This document shows, in pieces, positions 28,006-36,561 of a stretch of 64,000 nucleotides of DNA. The translations under genes were made by a program, and so were the position numbers. The stretch comes from Acidobacteriota bacterium. GTDB lineage: Bacteria > Acidobacteriota > Vicinamibacteria > Vicinamibacterales > Vicinamibacteraceae. The number at the start of each line of letters is the position of its first letter. Position 1 is the first letter of the stretch. Where the stretch lies: contig JADLFL010000040.1 in assembly GCA_020845575.1 (NCBI GenBank), forward strand, positions 1 to 64,000. Direction: 5' to 3'. The notes beneath the pieces were generated by a model. That model saw only the letters and a program-made list of their open reading frames with translations, was not told where the DNA came from and did not search any database.

Positions 28006-28025
28006 ATATGAACAGTTGTTCATAT
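28006..28025. promoter_or_regulatory. ArsR/SmtB-type operator palindrome
   Basis: A perfect 20-base palindrome, ATATGAACAGTTGTTCATAT, matching the TGAACA-TGTTCA core of known SmtB/CzrA-type operators. It overlaps a -10-like TAATAT at 28002-28007 and also the first two bases of the proposed ArsR ATG at 28024. Repressor binding would block RNA polymerase directly. Confidence 0.85.
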
Positions 28026-28452
28026 GTCAGTATCGACACATTCCCAGACTCGCCACCCACGGGCCGTCCCGGTGCCTTCACCTCGCCGGCGCCCGGTGCG
28101 CGACGCCGCGGCGCCGCTGTCTGCCGAGACGGCGCAGGCCCTCGCAGAAACCTTCCGCGTGCTGGGCGACCCCACCCGGATCAGGCTCATCGCCGCGATG
28201 GCCCTCACCGAGCGCTGCGTCGGTGATCTCGCGACGCTCGTGTCGATGAGCGAGTCGGCCGTGTCGCACCAACTCCGCATGCTCCGGGCGGCGCGGCTCG
28301 TGCGGACGCGGCGCGCGGGGCGGCAGGTGTTCTACACGCTGGATGACGGACACATCCTGGCGCTCTTCCAGCAGGGCCTGAGCCACGTGCACGAAGGTGC
28401 CGCCGCAGCGGCGGCACCGCCCCGGCGGGCGAGCCACGGAGACGAGCGATGA
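28024..28452 (+). CDS. ArsR/SmtB-family zinc-type transcriptional repressor
   Basis: A 142-residue winged-helix regulator. The helix-turn-helix region is CVGDLATLVSMSESAVSHQLRMLRAARLVRTRR. The C-terminal helix reads DDGHILALFQQGLSHVHE. The spacing Asp-x-His then His-x2-Glu matches the alpha5 zinc site of SmtB/CzrA. A single Cys in the alpha3 position (ERCVGDL) argues against an arsenic CxC sensor. The start is uncertain, since the ATG lies inside the operator and the conserved domain begins only near residue 32. The stop overlaps the ATPase gene by 4 bases. Confidence 0.92.
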   Translation: MSVSTHSQTRHPRAVPVPSPRRRPVRDAAAPLSAETAQALAETFRVLGDPTRIRLIAAMALTERCVGDLATLVSMSESAVSHQLRMLRAARLVRTRRAGRQVFYTLDDGHILALFQQGLSHVHEGAAAAAAPPRRASHGDER

Positions 28453-30578
28453 ACGCACCCGCGTGCTCGCGCTGTTTCGATCACCGCACGGCGACCTTCC
28501 ACATCGCCGAGATGGACTGCGCGCATGAAGTGGCCATCCTCGAGAAGCGTCTCGGCGGGCTCGGTGGCCTGATCGCGCTCGACGCGGATGTGTTGTCGCG
28601 GCAACTCCGCGTGCACTTCGACGGCGCGACGTTGAGCGAGGCCGGCATCGCCGAGGCTGTCGCACAGACGGGCATGCGCGCGTGGCCCGTCACGACGGGC
28701 GGCGACGCCGCGCGCGTCGAGACAGGCGTGCCCTGGACGCTCGTGCTCGCTGCCGTGTCGTGCCTTGTCGCGATGGCGCTGTGGAGTGGCGGTGCGCGCG
28801 ACATGTTCGTGCGTCTTGCGCTTGGCGTGGCGATCGTCCTCACGGCGCCTGGCACGCTGCGCCGGGCATGGGCGGCCGCGCGCGGGCGACGGCTCGACAT
28901 TCACGTCCTCATGACGCTGGCGGTCGCGGGCGCCCTTGCCATCGACGAATGGTTCGAGGCCGCGACGGTGCTGGTGCTCTTCGGCGTGGCGCAGGCGCTC
29001 GAAGCGCGCAGCCTCGCACGCGCGCGCCGCGCGATCGCCGACGTGCTCACCATCACGCCGCCGACAGCGGACCTGCGCGCGACATCCGGCGAGACGCGCA
29101 CCGTGCCCGTCGAGCAGGTCGCCGCAGGACAGCACGTGGTGGTCACACCGGGCGGCAGGCTGCCTCTCGATGGCCGCGTGCTCGAAGGCGAGAGCGCCGT
29201 GAACCAGGCACCCGTCACAGGCGAGTCGATTCCAGTCCCGAAATCACCCGGCGACGTCGTGTACGCGGGGACCGTGAACGGCGAAGGCGTCCTGGTCGTC
29301 GAGGTCACGCGCGTGTCGTCCGATTCGACGGTCGCGCGCATCGTGCACCAGGTCGAGCGCGCGCACGCGGCGCGGGCGCAGGTGCAGTCCCTCGTCGATC
29401 GCTTCGCGACGGTGTACACGCCTGTCGTCCTCGCGCTCGCGTCGGCGATGGCGGTGCTGCCGCCGCTGCTCACGGGTGCGGCATGGCTGCCGTGGATCGA
29501 GCGTGCGCTCGTGCTGCTCGTTGTCGCGTGTCCGTGTGCGCTCGTGATCGCCACGCCCGTGGCCATGGTATCGGCGTTGTCGGCTGCCGCGCGTCGCGGG
29601 CTCCTCATCAAGGGGGGCGCCGTTCTCGAACGTCTCGCCTCCGTTCGCATCGTTGCGCTCGACAAGACGGGTACCGTCTCCGACGGACAGTTGCGCGTCA
29701 CCGCGCTCACGGCGATTGGCGACGTCGAGGAGGCGCGCGCATTGTCACTCGCGGCAGCCGTCGAGACGGGCGTGCACCACCCGCTGGCACAGGCCATCGT
29801 GTCGCTGGCCGAGGCGCGCGGTCTGCCGATCCCGCCGGCGAGTGCGGTGCAGCACGTGCCGGGTCGCGGCGCCAGCGCGCAGGTGGACGGCCATCTCGTG
29901 CGGATCGGTCGCCCCGATTGGCTTGACACGTACGCAGAGGTAGAGCCGGCCCTCCGGGCCCGGCCATCTGATGCGACAGCCGTGGTCGCGATCGACGACA
30001 CGCCGGTGCTGCTCATCCATGCTGCCGATCGTCCGCGCGATGGCGCGCGACAGGCGGTGTCCGATCTCGCGTCGCTCGGCGCATCGGCCGTATTGCTGTC
30101 TGGCGATCACGACGCCGCCGTGGCGCAACTCGCGGCCGACGTGAACGTGCAGGAATGGCGCGCGCGCCTGTTGCCGGAAGACAAGGCCGCCGCCGTGGAG
30201 GCGTTGTCGACGCGCGGCCCCGTGCTGATGGTGGGCGACGGGATCAACGATGGTCCTGCGCTCGCGGTGGCCAGCGTGGGGCTTGCGGTCGCCGACGGCG
30301 GAACGGCAGTCGCGCTCGAGGCGGCCGATGGCGCGCTCATGCATCACGACCTCGCGCTGGTGCCGTACGCGATGGCGCTCGGACGTGCCACGCTGCGTGT
30401 CATTCGCACCAATGTCGCGCTCGCGCTCGTGCTCAAGCTCGCGGTGATCGCGCTCGCGGCAGCCGGGATGGCGTCCCTGTGGCTCGCCGTCCTGGCCGAC
30501 GTCGGTGCGTCATTGCTGGTCGTCGCGCTCAGTCTCCGGTTACTCTCGTTCTCGTGGATCGGAGACGGTCGTCCGTGA
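28449..30578 (+). CDS. P1B-type heavy-metal translocating ATPase (Zn/Cd/Co-like)
   Basis: This 709-residue metal exporter has an N-terminal HMA-like domain with MDCAHE (22-27). It has about eight membrane helices and the actuator TGES. The membrane metal site is CPC (361-363), the phosphorylated Asp is Asp405 in DKTGT, and the ATP hinge is GDGINDGPALA (from 596; the usual residue after GDGIND is Ala or Ser). The MDCxxE form, CPC site and zinc-type ArsR partner point to Zn/Cd efflux, as in ZntA/CadA, rather than copper. Coupled translation with the repressor shows one regulated operon. Confidence 0.93.
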   Translation: MNAPACSRCFDHRTATFHIAEMDCAHEVAILEKRLGGLGGLIALDADVLSRQLRVHFDGATLSEAGIAEAVAQTGMRAWPVTTGGDAARVETGVPWTLVLAAVSCLVAMALWSGGARDMFVRLALGVAIVLTAPGTLRRAWAAARGRRLDIHVLMTLAVAGALAIDEWFEAATVLVLFGVAQALEARSLARARRAIADVLTITPPTADLRATSGETRTVPVEQVAAGQHVVVTPGGRLPLDGRVLEGESAVNQAPVTGESIPVPKSPGDVVYAGTVNGEGVLVVEVTRVSSDSTVARIVHQVERAHAARAQVQSLVDRFATVYTPVVLALASAMAVLPPLLTGAAWLPWIERALVLLVVACPCALVIATPVAMVSALSAAARRGLLIKGGAVLERLASVRIVALDKTGTVSDGQLRVTALTAIGDVEEARALSLAAAVETGVHHPLAQAIVSLAEARGLPIPPASAVQHVPGRGASAQVDGHLVRIGRPDWLDTYAEVEPALRARPSDATAVVAIDDTPVLLIHAADRPRDGARQAVSDLASLGASAVLLSGDHDAAVAQLAADVNVQEWRARLLPEDKAAAVEALSTRGPVLMVGDGINDGPALAVASVGLAVADGGTAVALEAADGALMHHDLALVPYAMALGRATLRVIRTNVALALVLKLAVIALAAAGMASLWLAVLADVGASLLVVALSLRLLSFSWIGDGRP

Positions 30579-30608
30579 TTGCGACCCCTCTTGCGTTGTC
30601 GCTATAAT
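30579..30608 (+). promoter_or_regulatory. Sigma-70-type promoter for the polyacidic protein gene
   Basis: TTGCGA (30579-30584) and a perfect TATAAT (30603-30608) are separated by 18 bases, directly after the ATPase stop. It is one of the best consensus promoters in the window and implies independent expression of the next gene. Confidence 0.7.
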
Positions 30609-30617
30609 CCGCCCGTT

Positions 30618-30667
30618 GCAGTCGGGGCGCCGGGCTCATGCCGGCCCACAGGACGCCCGGTGACTGC
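30618..30667 (+). ncRNA. Structured 5' leader of the polyacidic protein mRNA
   Basis: The leader can fold into a three-part hairpin: GCAGTC (30618-30623) with GACTGC (30662-30667); GGGCG (30625-30629) with CGCCC (30654-30658); and an inner CCGG-C/G-CCGG stem (30630-30644) closed by a TCAT loop. It lies between the promoter and the ATG at 30678. No known riboswitch class is recognised. Confidence 0.45.
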
Positions 30668-30677
30668 GGAGACCGTC

Positions 30678-30968
<291 letters not shown>

Positions 30969-31034
30969 ACGACCGGTTCGTCTGAGCTGACTCTATCGTC
31001 GCGCGGCACGTCGACAGGCGGATCGCCCTTCTGC

Positions 31035-33323
31035 ATGCGCGGCCCTGCACTTCACGATCGGTTCGTGCTGGCAGTCGCCGCGCTTTTCTTGTGCGCGCAC
31101 ATCGCCAGCCCGGCCAGGCACCTCGAGGACATCGACTCGGTCAACTTCGCGCTGGGTCTGCGGCATTACGACGTCGCCGCGCACCAACCGCATCCGCCGG
31201 GCTACCCGGTGTTCATCGTCCTCGCACGCGGATCGGCAGCACTCGTCGATGTCGTCGTCCAGGCCGACCCCGCCGATCCCGAGGCGCTCGCGTCGCGTGA
31301 TGCGCGCGCGATGTCGCTGCTCGCAGCCGTTGCGGGCGCGCTTGCCCTGTTCTTCCTCTACGGCATCCTTCGCACGATCGCCTCGCCCGGCACGCCGGCC
31401 GTACTGGCACCAGCGGCCACCGCTCTCGCGGCATGCACGCCGTTGTTCTGGCTGACGGCGTCGCGGCCGCTCAGCGACATGCCGGGCCTTGCAGGTGCAC
31501 TGGGGTGCCAGTACCTGCTGCTCCGCGCCGCGCGCCACGACATCTCTCTTCGTCGAGCCATCCTGGCTGCGCTGGCGTGCGGCGTGGCCGTCGGCGTGCG
31601 GTCGCAGGTCACATGGCTGGTGGTGCCATTGCTCGTGTGGACCATCGCGCGCGTGTGGCGTCGCGGCACGGTTCACATGGCGTTCGCCGTGGCGGGCGCC
31701 GCGCTCGCGGGTGTCCTCACGTGGGCGGTGCCCATGGTGTGGCTGACCGGTGGACTGGACGCATATCGCACGGCGTTGGCGTCGCAGGCAGGCGAGGATC
31801 TGGACGGTGTGCCGATGCTGCTGCTGACTCCGGGTGTGCGGCCCCTGGCGCAGGCGCTTGCCGACACGTTCGTGTGGCCGTGGGGGACGTGGCTGCTCGC
31901 CGCGGCAGCGATCGCGTTGGCGGCAGCAGGTGTTGTCGGGTTGCGCAGACAGCGCGGGATGGCGACGTGGCTCGTTCTCGGGTTCGCGCCGTACCTCGCG
32001 TTCCACCTGCTCGTCCAGGAAACGGAGACCACGCGGTACGCGCTCCCCACGGTCCCCGCCATCGTCGCGCTCGTTGTCCTGGTGTCGACGCGTTGGGCGC
32101 GTCACGTGCTGCAGCCGGTTGTCGTGCTGATCGGGATTACGTCCTTGGCCGTGTCGGTGCGGGCGCATCACCAGTATGCGGCGGCCGGCATGACCAGCAG
32201 CGAGGTGCTCGCGCGCATGACGGACGCTGCGGAAGGCCTGCCCGAACGTCCGCATGTGGCGATGCACCGTCGCGTGTGGGCGGAGACCAGGCGCATCAGG
32301 CACATGCTGACGCCGGTATCGGCGTTCGACGTGCTGCCGTCGCCGCGAGCGCGCGAATGGCAGGAAGCGTTGCCGGCGTGGGAACGCGACGCGCCGGTCT
32401 GGTGGCTCGTCGATCCGCGGCGTGGCGATCGCGGTGTGGTGGATCCGCTGTCGATGCGGTTGCGTGAGCCGGTGCGGTGGCCGATGCCTGTGGCGGCGCT
32501 GCTCGGCGGCATGCGTCCGCACGCGTTCGACTGGTATGACGTATCGCGACCGGCGTGGGTGCTGCGTGATGGCTGGAGTCTGACTCCAGAGCTCGCGGGG
32601 GTCACGGCCGCGGCGTCGCAGGGGTTGCCCGCCGCGCGTGCGTCGGCGATCGTGCGCGGTCACGACGGCGCGTCGACGCTCGTTGTCGGAGGTCGCTTCG
32701 TCGCGCCAGCGGAGTCCGTGCAGACGCTCGACGTGCGCATCGGTGAGTCGTGGGATGCCGCGACGTGGCGCGTGGAGGACGCGATTGGTCCCGGAGCGTT
32801 CGCCGTCGCGTGGACCATCCCGGCTGGCGTGCTGCCGGCGCACGGCTACGTGCCCCTGATGGTTGGCGCGACGGGCGAAGCGGACAGGACGTCGCCGGTG
32901 TTCCTGGAGCAGTTCGACGTGCAGCCGTCGGGAGTGCCGGTGCTGGCGCTCGGCGCCGGATGGTACGAACCCGAGCGCAACGTGGCCACGGGACGGACGT
33001 GGCGGTGGGTGAGCGACACCAGTTCCCTGCGCGTGCGTGGCGCTGTTGGTGACGTGCGCCTCGACATCGCGGGCACGTATCCGCGGCACTACGGCACCGC
33101 ACCGGTCCTCGAGATCCTCGCTGGTGGCCGGCCGATTGCGACGCATACGCTGAGCCGACCGTTCAGCATCGAGTCGGTGATACGCGCGTCGGACCTGCCG
33201 CCGGACGGCCGGATCGAGTGGCGCGTCTCATCGTCGTTCGTCGCCGGGGAACGCACGGGATCTGCCGATGCCAGACGGCTCGCTCTGGAGATCGCATCGC
33301 TGCAGGTTCGTGCCGTTCGTTGA
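31035..33323 (+). CDS. GT-C fold membrane glycosyltransferase-like protein
   Basis: This 762-residue protein's N-terminal 400 residues hold roughly 8-10 membrane helices. The first large loop has EDIDSVNFALGLRHYD, then HPPGYPVFI. That acidic loop after the first helix is the pattern of GT-C (ArnT/PMT/DUF2723-like) transferases, which use lipid-linked sugars outside the membrane. The C-terminal 350 residues are soluble and beta-rich, with no family recognised. Acceptor and donor are unknown. Confidence 0.75.
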   Translation: MRGPALHDRFVLAVAALFLCAHIASPARHLEDIDSVNFALGLRHYDVAAHQPHPPGYPVFIVLARGSAALVDVVVQADPADPEALASRDARAMSLLAAVAGALALFFLYGILRTIASPGTPAVLAPAATALAACTPLFWLTASRPLSDMPGLAGALGCQYLLLRAARHDISLRRAILAALACGVAVGVRSQVTWLVVPLLVWTIARVWRRGTVHMAFAVAGAALAGVLTWAVPMVWLTGGLDAYRTALASQAGEDLDGVPMLLLTPGVRPLAQALADTFVWPWGTWLLAAAAIALAAAGVVGLRRQRGMATWLVLGFAPYLAFHLLVQETETTRYALPTVPAIVALVVLVSTRWARHVLQPVVVLIGITSLAVSVRAHHQYAAAGMTSSEVLARMTDAAEGLPERPHVAMHRRVWAETRRIRHMLTPVSAFDVLPSPRAREWQEALPAWERDAPVWWLVDPRRGDRGVVDPLSMRLREPVRWPMPVAALLGGMRPHAFDWYDVSRPAWVLRDGWSLTPELAGVTAAASQGLPAARASAIVRGHDGASTLVVGGRFVAPAESVQTLDVRIGESWDAATWRVEDAIGPGAFAVAWTIPAGVLPAHGYVPLMVGATGEADRTSPVFLEQFDVQPSGVPVLALGAGWYEPERNVATGRTWRWVSDTSSLRVRGAVGDVRLDIAGTYPRHYGTAPVLEILAGGRPIATHTLSRPFSIESVIRASDLPPDGRIEWRVSSSFVAGERTGSADARRLALEIASLQVRAVR

Positions 33324-33425
33324 CAGGATCACGGTCCGTCGATAGGCTTTGGCCCGATGCCACCTGTGACGGAGCTGTGCGCAGCCCCGTTTTCCGAATT
33401 TCTTCACACTTGGAGTACCGCATCG

Positions 33426-34001
33426 ATGTCTCGACTGCGAGTCGTACTGCCTGCCGTTGGCCTGTGCCTGGCGCTGGGCGTTGCGGGCTGTGCCAAGAAG
33501 GCGCCCGCGCCTGCTCCGGCACCACCGCCTCCGCCTCCGGCCACCACCCCGGCACCGCCGCCTCCTCCGCCGCCGCCGGCCCCGGCGCCAGCACCGGAGG
33601 CACCGCGTCCGCTCACCGATGAGGAGCTGTTCGCGCGCAAGAGTCTCGACGACCTCAACTCCGAGAAGCCGCTGGGCGATGTGTTCTTCGCCTACGACCA
33701 GTCGACGATCTCGGACGAGGGTCGTGCGACCATCCAGCGCAACATGGAATGGCTGCGCAAGTGGCAGTCGACGCGCGTGCTCGTCGAGGGCCACTGCGAC
33801 AACCGCGGCACGCCCGAGTACAACCTCGCGCTCGGTGAGCAGCGCGCGGCAGCGGTACGCGATTATCTGGTCAGCCTCGGGCTGCCCACCGATCGCGTGA
33901 CGATCGTCAGCAAGGGTGAAGAGCAGCCGTTCTGCAACGAAGACACCGAGGAGTGCTTCCAGCAGAATCGCCGCGGACACTTCCTGATCACCGCGAAGTG
34001 A
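33426..34001 (+). CDS. OmpA-family peptidoglycan-associated lipoprotein (Pal-like)
   Basis: A 191-residue lipoprotein. The signal ends in a lipobox, ALGVAGC, followed by a long Pro/Ala spacer (about residues 25-60). The OmpA C-terminal domain has VFFAYDQSTISDEG, VEGHCDNRGTPEYNLALGEQRA and NRRGHFLI. It should tether the outer membrane to peptidoglycan. Pal usually sits with tol genes, which are absent here, so the name Pal is not certain. The ATG at 33426 starts the signal peptide. A bidirectional terminator follows. Confidence 0.9.
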   Translation: MSRLRVVLPAVGLCLALGVAGCAKKAPAPAPAPPPPPPATTPAPPPPPPPPAPAPAPEAPRPLTDEELFARKSLDDLNSEKPLGDVFFAYDQSTISDEGRATIQRNMEWLRKWQSTRVLVEGHCDNRGTPEYNLALGEQRAAAVRDYLVSLGLPTDRVTIVSKGEEQPFCNEDTEECFQQNRRGHFLITAK

Positions 34002-34038
34002 GCACATGCCGTCGCGCGACGGCAGACGGATGAATGCG

Positions 34039-34067
34039 AAAGGCCCGACGACTCTCGTCGGGCCTTT
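34039..34067. terminator. Bidirectional intrinsic terminator
   Basis: Perfect inverted repeat AAAGGCCCGACGA / TCGTCGGGCCTTT with a CTC loop. T-rich runs follow on both strands. It serves the Pal-like gene (ends 34001) and the convergent pyrF (ends 34074). Confidence 0.92.
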
Positions 34068-34073
34068 CGTTCT

Positions 34074-34778
34074 TCAGCGTGCGGCGATCTCGGCGTCGAT
34101 TGCGGCGGCAGCGGCGGCGGGGTTGGCAGCGCCGGTGACGGGCCGGCCGATCACCAGGTACGACGCGCCGGCATCAATGGCGTCGGCGGGCGTCATCGTG
34201 CGGGCCTGATCGTCCCTGCTCGCGCTGGCCGGACGGATGCCAGGGGTGACGACCGCGAGATCGGCGCCGCACGTTTCGCGACTGAGCGTGATCTCCTGCG
34301 GCGACGCCACGACGCCGTCGATGCCCGCCTCGCACGCGAGCGCCGCAAGGCGCCGCACCTGCTCGCGGACGCCGTCGGCGATACCCACGCCACGCAACCG
34401 GGCATCGTCGAGGCTCGTGAGCACCGTGACGCCGACGATGAGTGGACGCGCGCGACCCGCGCGCGCCGCTTCCTCGTGCGCGGCGTCGCGCGCGGCAACC
34501 AGCATGTCGTGTCCACCGCTCGCGTGGACCGTCATCATCCACGCCCCGAGGCGCGTGCCCGCGCGCACGGCGCCGGCGACGGTGTTCGGGATGTCGTGGA
34601 ACTTCAGGTCGAGGAACAGCCGCAGCCCGCGATCGACGATGGGCGCAACGGCCGCTGGTCCTTCGCTCACGAAGAGCTGCTTGCCGACCTTGAAGCCGCC
34701 CACGTCCGGCAATTGCGCGACGAGCGCGTCTGCCGCGGCGATGGTGTCGACGTCGAGAGCGATCAGGATGGACGACAT
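34074..34778 (-). CDS. pyrF: Orotidine 5'-phosphate decarboxylase
   Basis: The 234-residue enzyme performs the last step of UMP synthesis. The catalytic D-x-K-x2-D is LDLKFHD (Asp57, Lys59, Asp62), with the phosphate-binding end VIGRPVTGAANP. The ATG at 34778 gives the family start SSILIALDV. The gene overlaps pyrD by 16 bases and is the last of the leftward pyrK-pyrD-pyrF operon. Confidence 0.96.
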   Translation of the reverse strand: MSSILIALDVDTIAAADALVAQLPDVGGFKVGKQLFVSEGPAAVAPIVDRGLRLFLDLKFHDIPNTVAGAVRAGTRLGAWMMTVHASGGHDMLVAARDAAHEEAARAGRARPLIVGVTVLTSLDDARLRGVGIADGVREQVRRLAALACEAGIDGVVASPQEITLSRETCGADLAVVTPGIRPASASRDDQARTMTPADAIDAGASYLVIGRPVTGAANPAAAAAAIDAEIAAR

Positions 34779-35713
34779 GCAGGCTCCGCGGGCCTGGACT
34801 TGCCCGTCTTGACGGCGCCTACCAGGTCGGCGAGGCGCGTCACGCCGTGGCGCGCGCAGTAGGTCCCGAGATCGGCGAGGACGCGCGTCCAGATGAAGGG
34901 GTCGGCGAAGTTGGCCGTGCCGATCTGTACGGCGTTGGCGCCGGCCAGCATGAACTCGATCACATCGTCGGCCGACGCGATGCCACCCATGCCGACGATC
35001 GGGATGCGCACGGCCTGCCGGCACTCGTACACCATCCGCACGGCGATCGGGCGGATGGCGGGGCCGCTCAGGCCGCCCATCACATTGGTCAGCTTCGGCT
35101 TTCGCGTCTCGACGTCGATGGCCATTGCAAGGAACGTGTTGACGAGCGACACCGCGTCGGCGCCGGCTTCCTCCGCCGCGCGCGCGAACGACGCGACGTC
35201 CGTCACGTTCGGCGTGAGCTTCGGCATGATCGGCAGCGTCGTCGCCTTGCGCACCGCAGAGACCACGGCGTGCGTGCCGGGCAGGCTGCACCCGAACTGG
35301 ATGCCGCCCTCCTTGATGTTGGGGCACGAGATGTTCAGTTCGATTGCCGCCACGCCCTCGTGATCCGAGAGCACGCGGCACACCTCGACGTACTCGTCGA
35401 GCGTCACGCCGCACACGTTGACCACCGTGACGGCACCGAGCGCGCGCAGCTCCGGCAGGCGCTCCTTCACGAAGCGGTGGACGCCGATCCCCTGGAGTCC
35501 GATCGCGTTCAGCATGCCGCCCGGTGTCTCGACGATGCGGGGCGGGGCGTGGCCTTCGCGTTCCGAGAGGAACAGGCCCTTGACGACCACGCCGCCGAGC
35601 GACGAGATGTCGAACGCGCCGGCGTACTCGACGCCGTAGCCGAAGCAGCCGCTCGCGGCCATCAGCGGGTTGCGGAGCGTGAGCGGGCCGAGCGGCGTCG
35701 TGAAATCAACCAT
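34763..35713 (-). CDS. pyrD: Dihydroorotate dehydrogenase, class 1B catalytic subunit
   Basis: This 316-residue FMN enzyme oxidises dihydroorotate. Active-site Cys130 lies in ELNISCPNIKEGG, typical of class 1B, which passes electrons to NAD through PyrK. Other marks are LMAASGCFGYGVEYA, GLQGIGVHRF and GMGGIASADDVIEFMLAGA. It overlaps pyrK by 8 bases upstream and pyrF downstream. Confidence 0.97.
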   Translation of the reverse strand: MVDFTTPLGPLTLRNPLMAASGCFGYGVEYAGAFDISSLGGVVVKGLFLSEREGHAPPRIVETPGGMLNAIGLQGIGVHRFVKERLPELRALGAVTVVNVCGVTLDEYVEVCRVLSDHEGVAAIELNISCPNIKEGGIQFGCSLPGTHAVVSAVRKATTLPIMPKLTPNVTDVASFARAAEEAGADAVSLVNTFLAMAIDVETRKPKLTNVMGGLSGPAIRPIAVRMVYECRQAVRIPIVGMGGIASADDVIEFMLAGANAVQIGTANFADPFIWTRVLADLGTYCARHGVTRLADLVGAVKTGKSRPAEPACRPS

Positions 35714-36548
35714 GGTGGGCGAGCCCTTCCCACTGCAGGGTGCTGGCGGCGAACACGGGACCGCTGGTGCAGGAGCGAACGAAATGGGCGCCGCCCTCCG
35801 GTGTCTTCACGGGCACGACGCAGCTGTAGCAGCCGCCCATGCCGCAGCCCATCACCTGTTCGAGCGAGACCCAGGCGTCGCGGCCCGCGGCGGCGGCGCG
35901 CTCGGCAACGGCACGCATCATCGGCGTCGGACCGCAGCAGTAGATGGCGATGGGCTCGTCCGGCGACGCTGCCTGCAGGGCCTCGTCGAGGGGAAGCGTG
36001 ATGCGTCCGTGCGTGCCGACGCTACCGTCCTCGGTGGCGAGCACGAGTTCGACGCCGCGTTGGGCGAACCAGTCCGCGTAATACAGGTCTTCGCCGCGGC
36101 GTGCGCCGTAGAACAACCGCCGCGCGATCCCGCGTGCGGCGAGCGTCTCGGTGAGCGTGGCGAACGGCGCGAGTCCGACGCCTCCGGCCACCATCCACAC
36201 CGACGTCGGCGGCTCGACGAGCGGCCAGGGCTGGCCGAGCGGGCCGAGACACGAGAGACGATCGCCCACGCGGACGTCGAACAGTTGTCCGGTGCCCGTG
36301 CCGACGCGCTTGTTGAGGATGCTGATGCCGCGCGGCGTGCCGTCGTCGTCCCGCACGATCTCGAAGATCGAGAACGGACGCCTGAGCAGCGGCTCGAGGC
36401 CGGGCTTGGTCTTCACCATGACGAACTGGCCGGGCCGTGCGGCTGCGGCGACCGATGCCGCCGCGAGCGTGACGACGTTGTACTCTGCCGAGAGCGTACG
36501 ATTCCCGATCACGTCGGCCCGCTCGTCCACGATCATCCTCGGCAGCAT
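35706..36548 (-). CDS. pyrK: Dihydroorotate dehydrogenase electron transfer subunit
   Basis: A 280-residue FAD/[2Fe-2S] protein that links PyrD to NAD. It has the FAD-binding RRPFSIFE, NAD-binding GGVGLAPF and YCCGPTPMM, and the cluster Cys set C-x4-C-x2-C-x16-C (235, 240, 243, 260). ATG at 36548 or 36536 could start it. It is divergent from the AlkP-like gene with 13 bases between the start codons, so promoters must lie inside coding sequence. Confidence 0.95.
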   Translation of the reverse strand: MLPRMIVDERADVIGNRTLSAEYNVVTLAAASVAAAARPGQFVMVKTKPGLEPLLRRPFSIFEIVRDDDGTPRGISILNKRVGTGTGQLFDVRVGDRLSCLGPLGQPWPLVEPPTSVWMVAGGVGLAPFATLTETLAARGIARRLFYGARRGEDLYYADWFAQRGVELVLATEDGSVGTHGRITLPLDEALQAASPDEPIAIYCCGPTPMMRAVAERAAAAGRDAWVSLEQVMGCGMGGCYSCVVPVKTPEGGAHFVRSCTSGPVFAASTLQWEGLAHHG

Positions 36549-36561
36549 AGCGCATCAGCCC

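Noticed and set aside
28024..28452. Arsenic-sensing ArsR
   Set aside because: No CxC pair in the alpha3 helix. The alpha5 Asp-x-His/His-x2-Glu set and the partner CPC ATPase point to zinc-type sensing.
30993..33146. 717-codon minus-strand open frame opposite the GT-C gene
   Set aside because: Shadow frame: His/Arg-rich, no domain, and opposite a protein with clear membrane helices.
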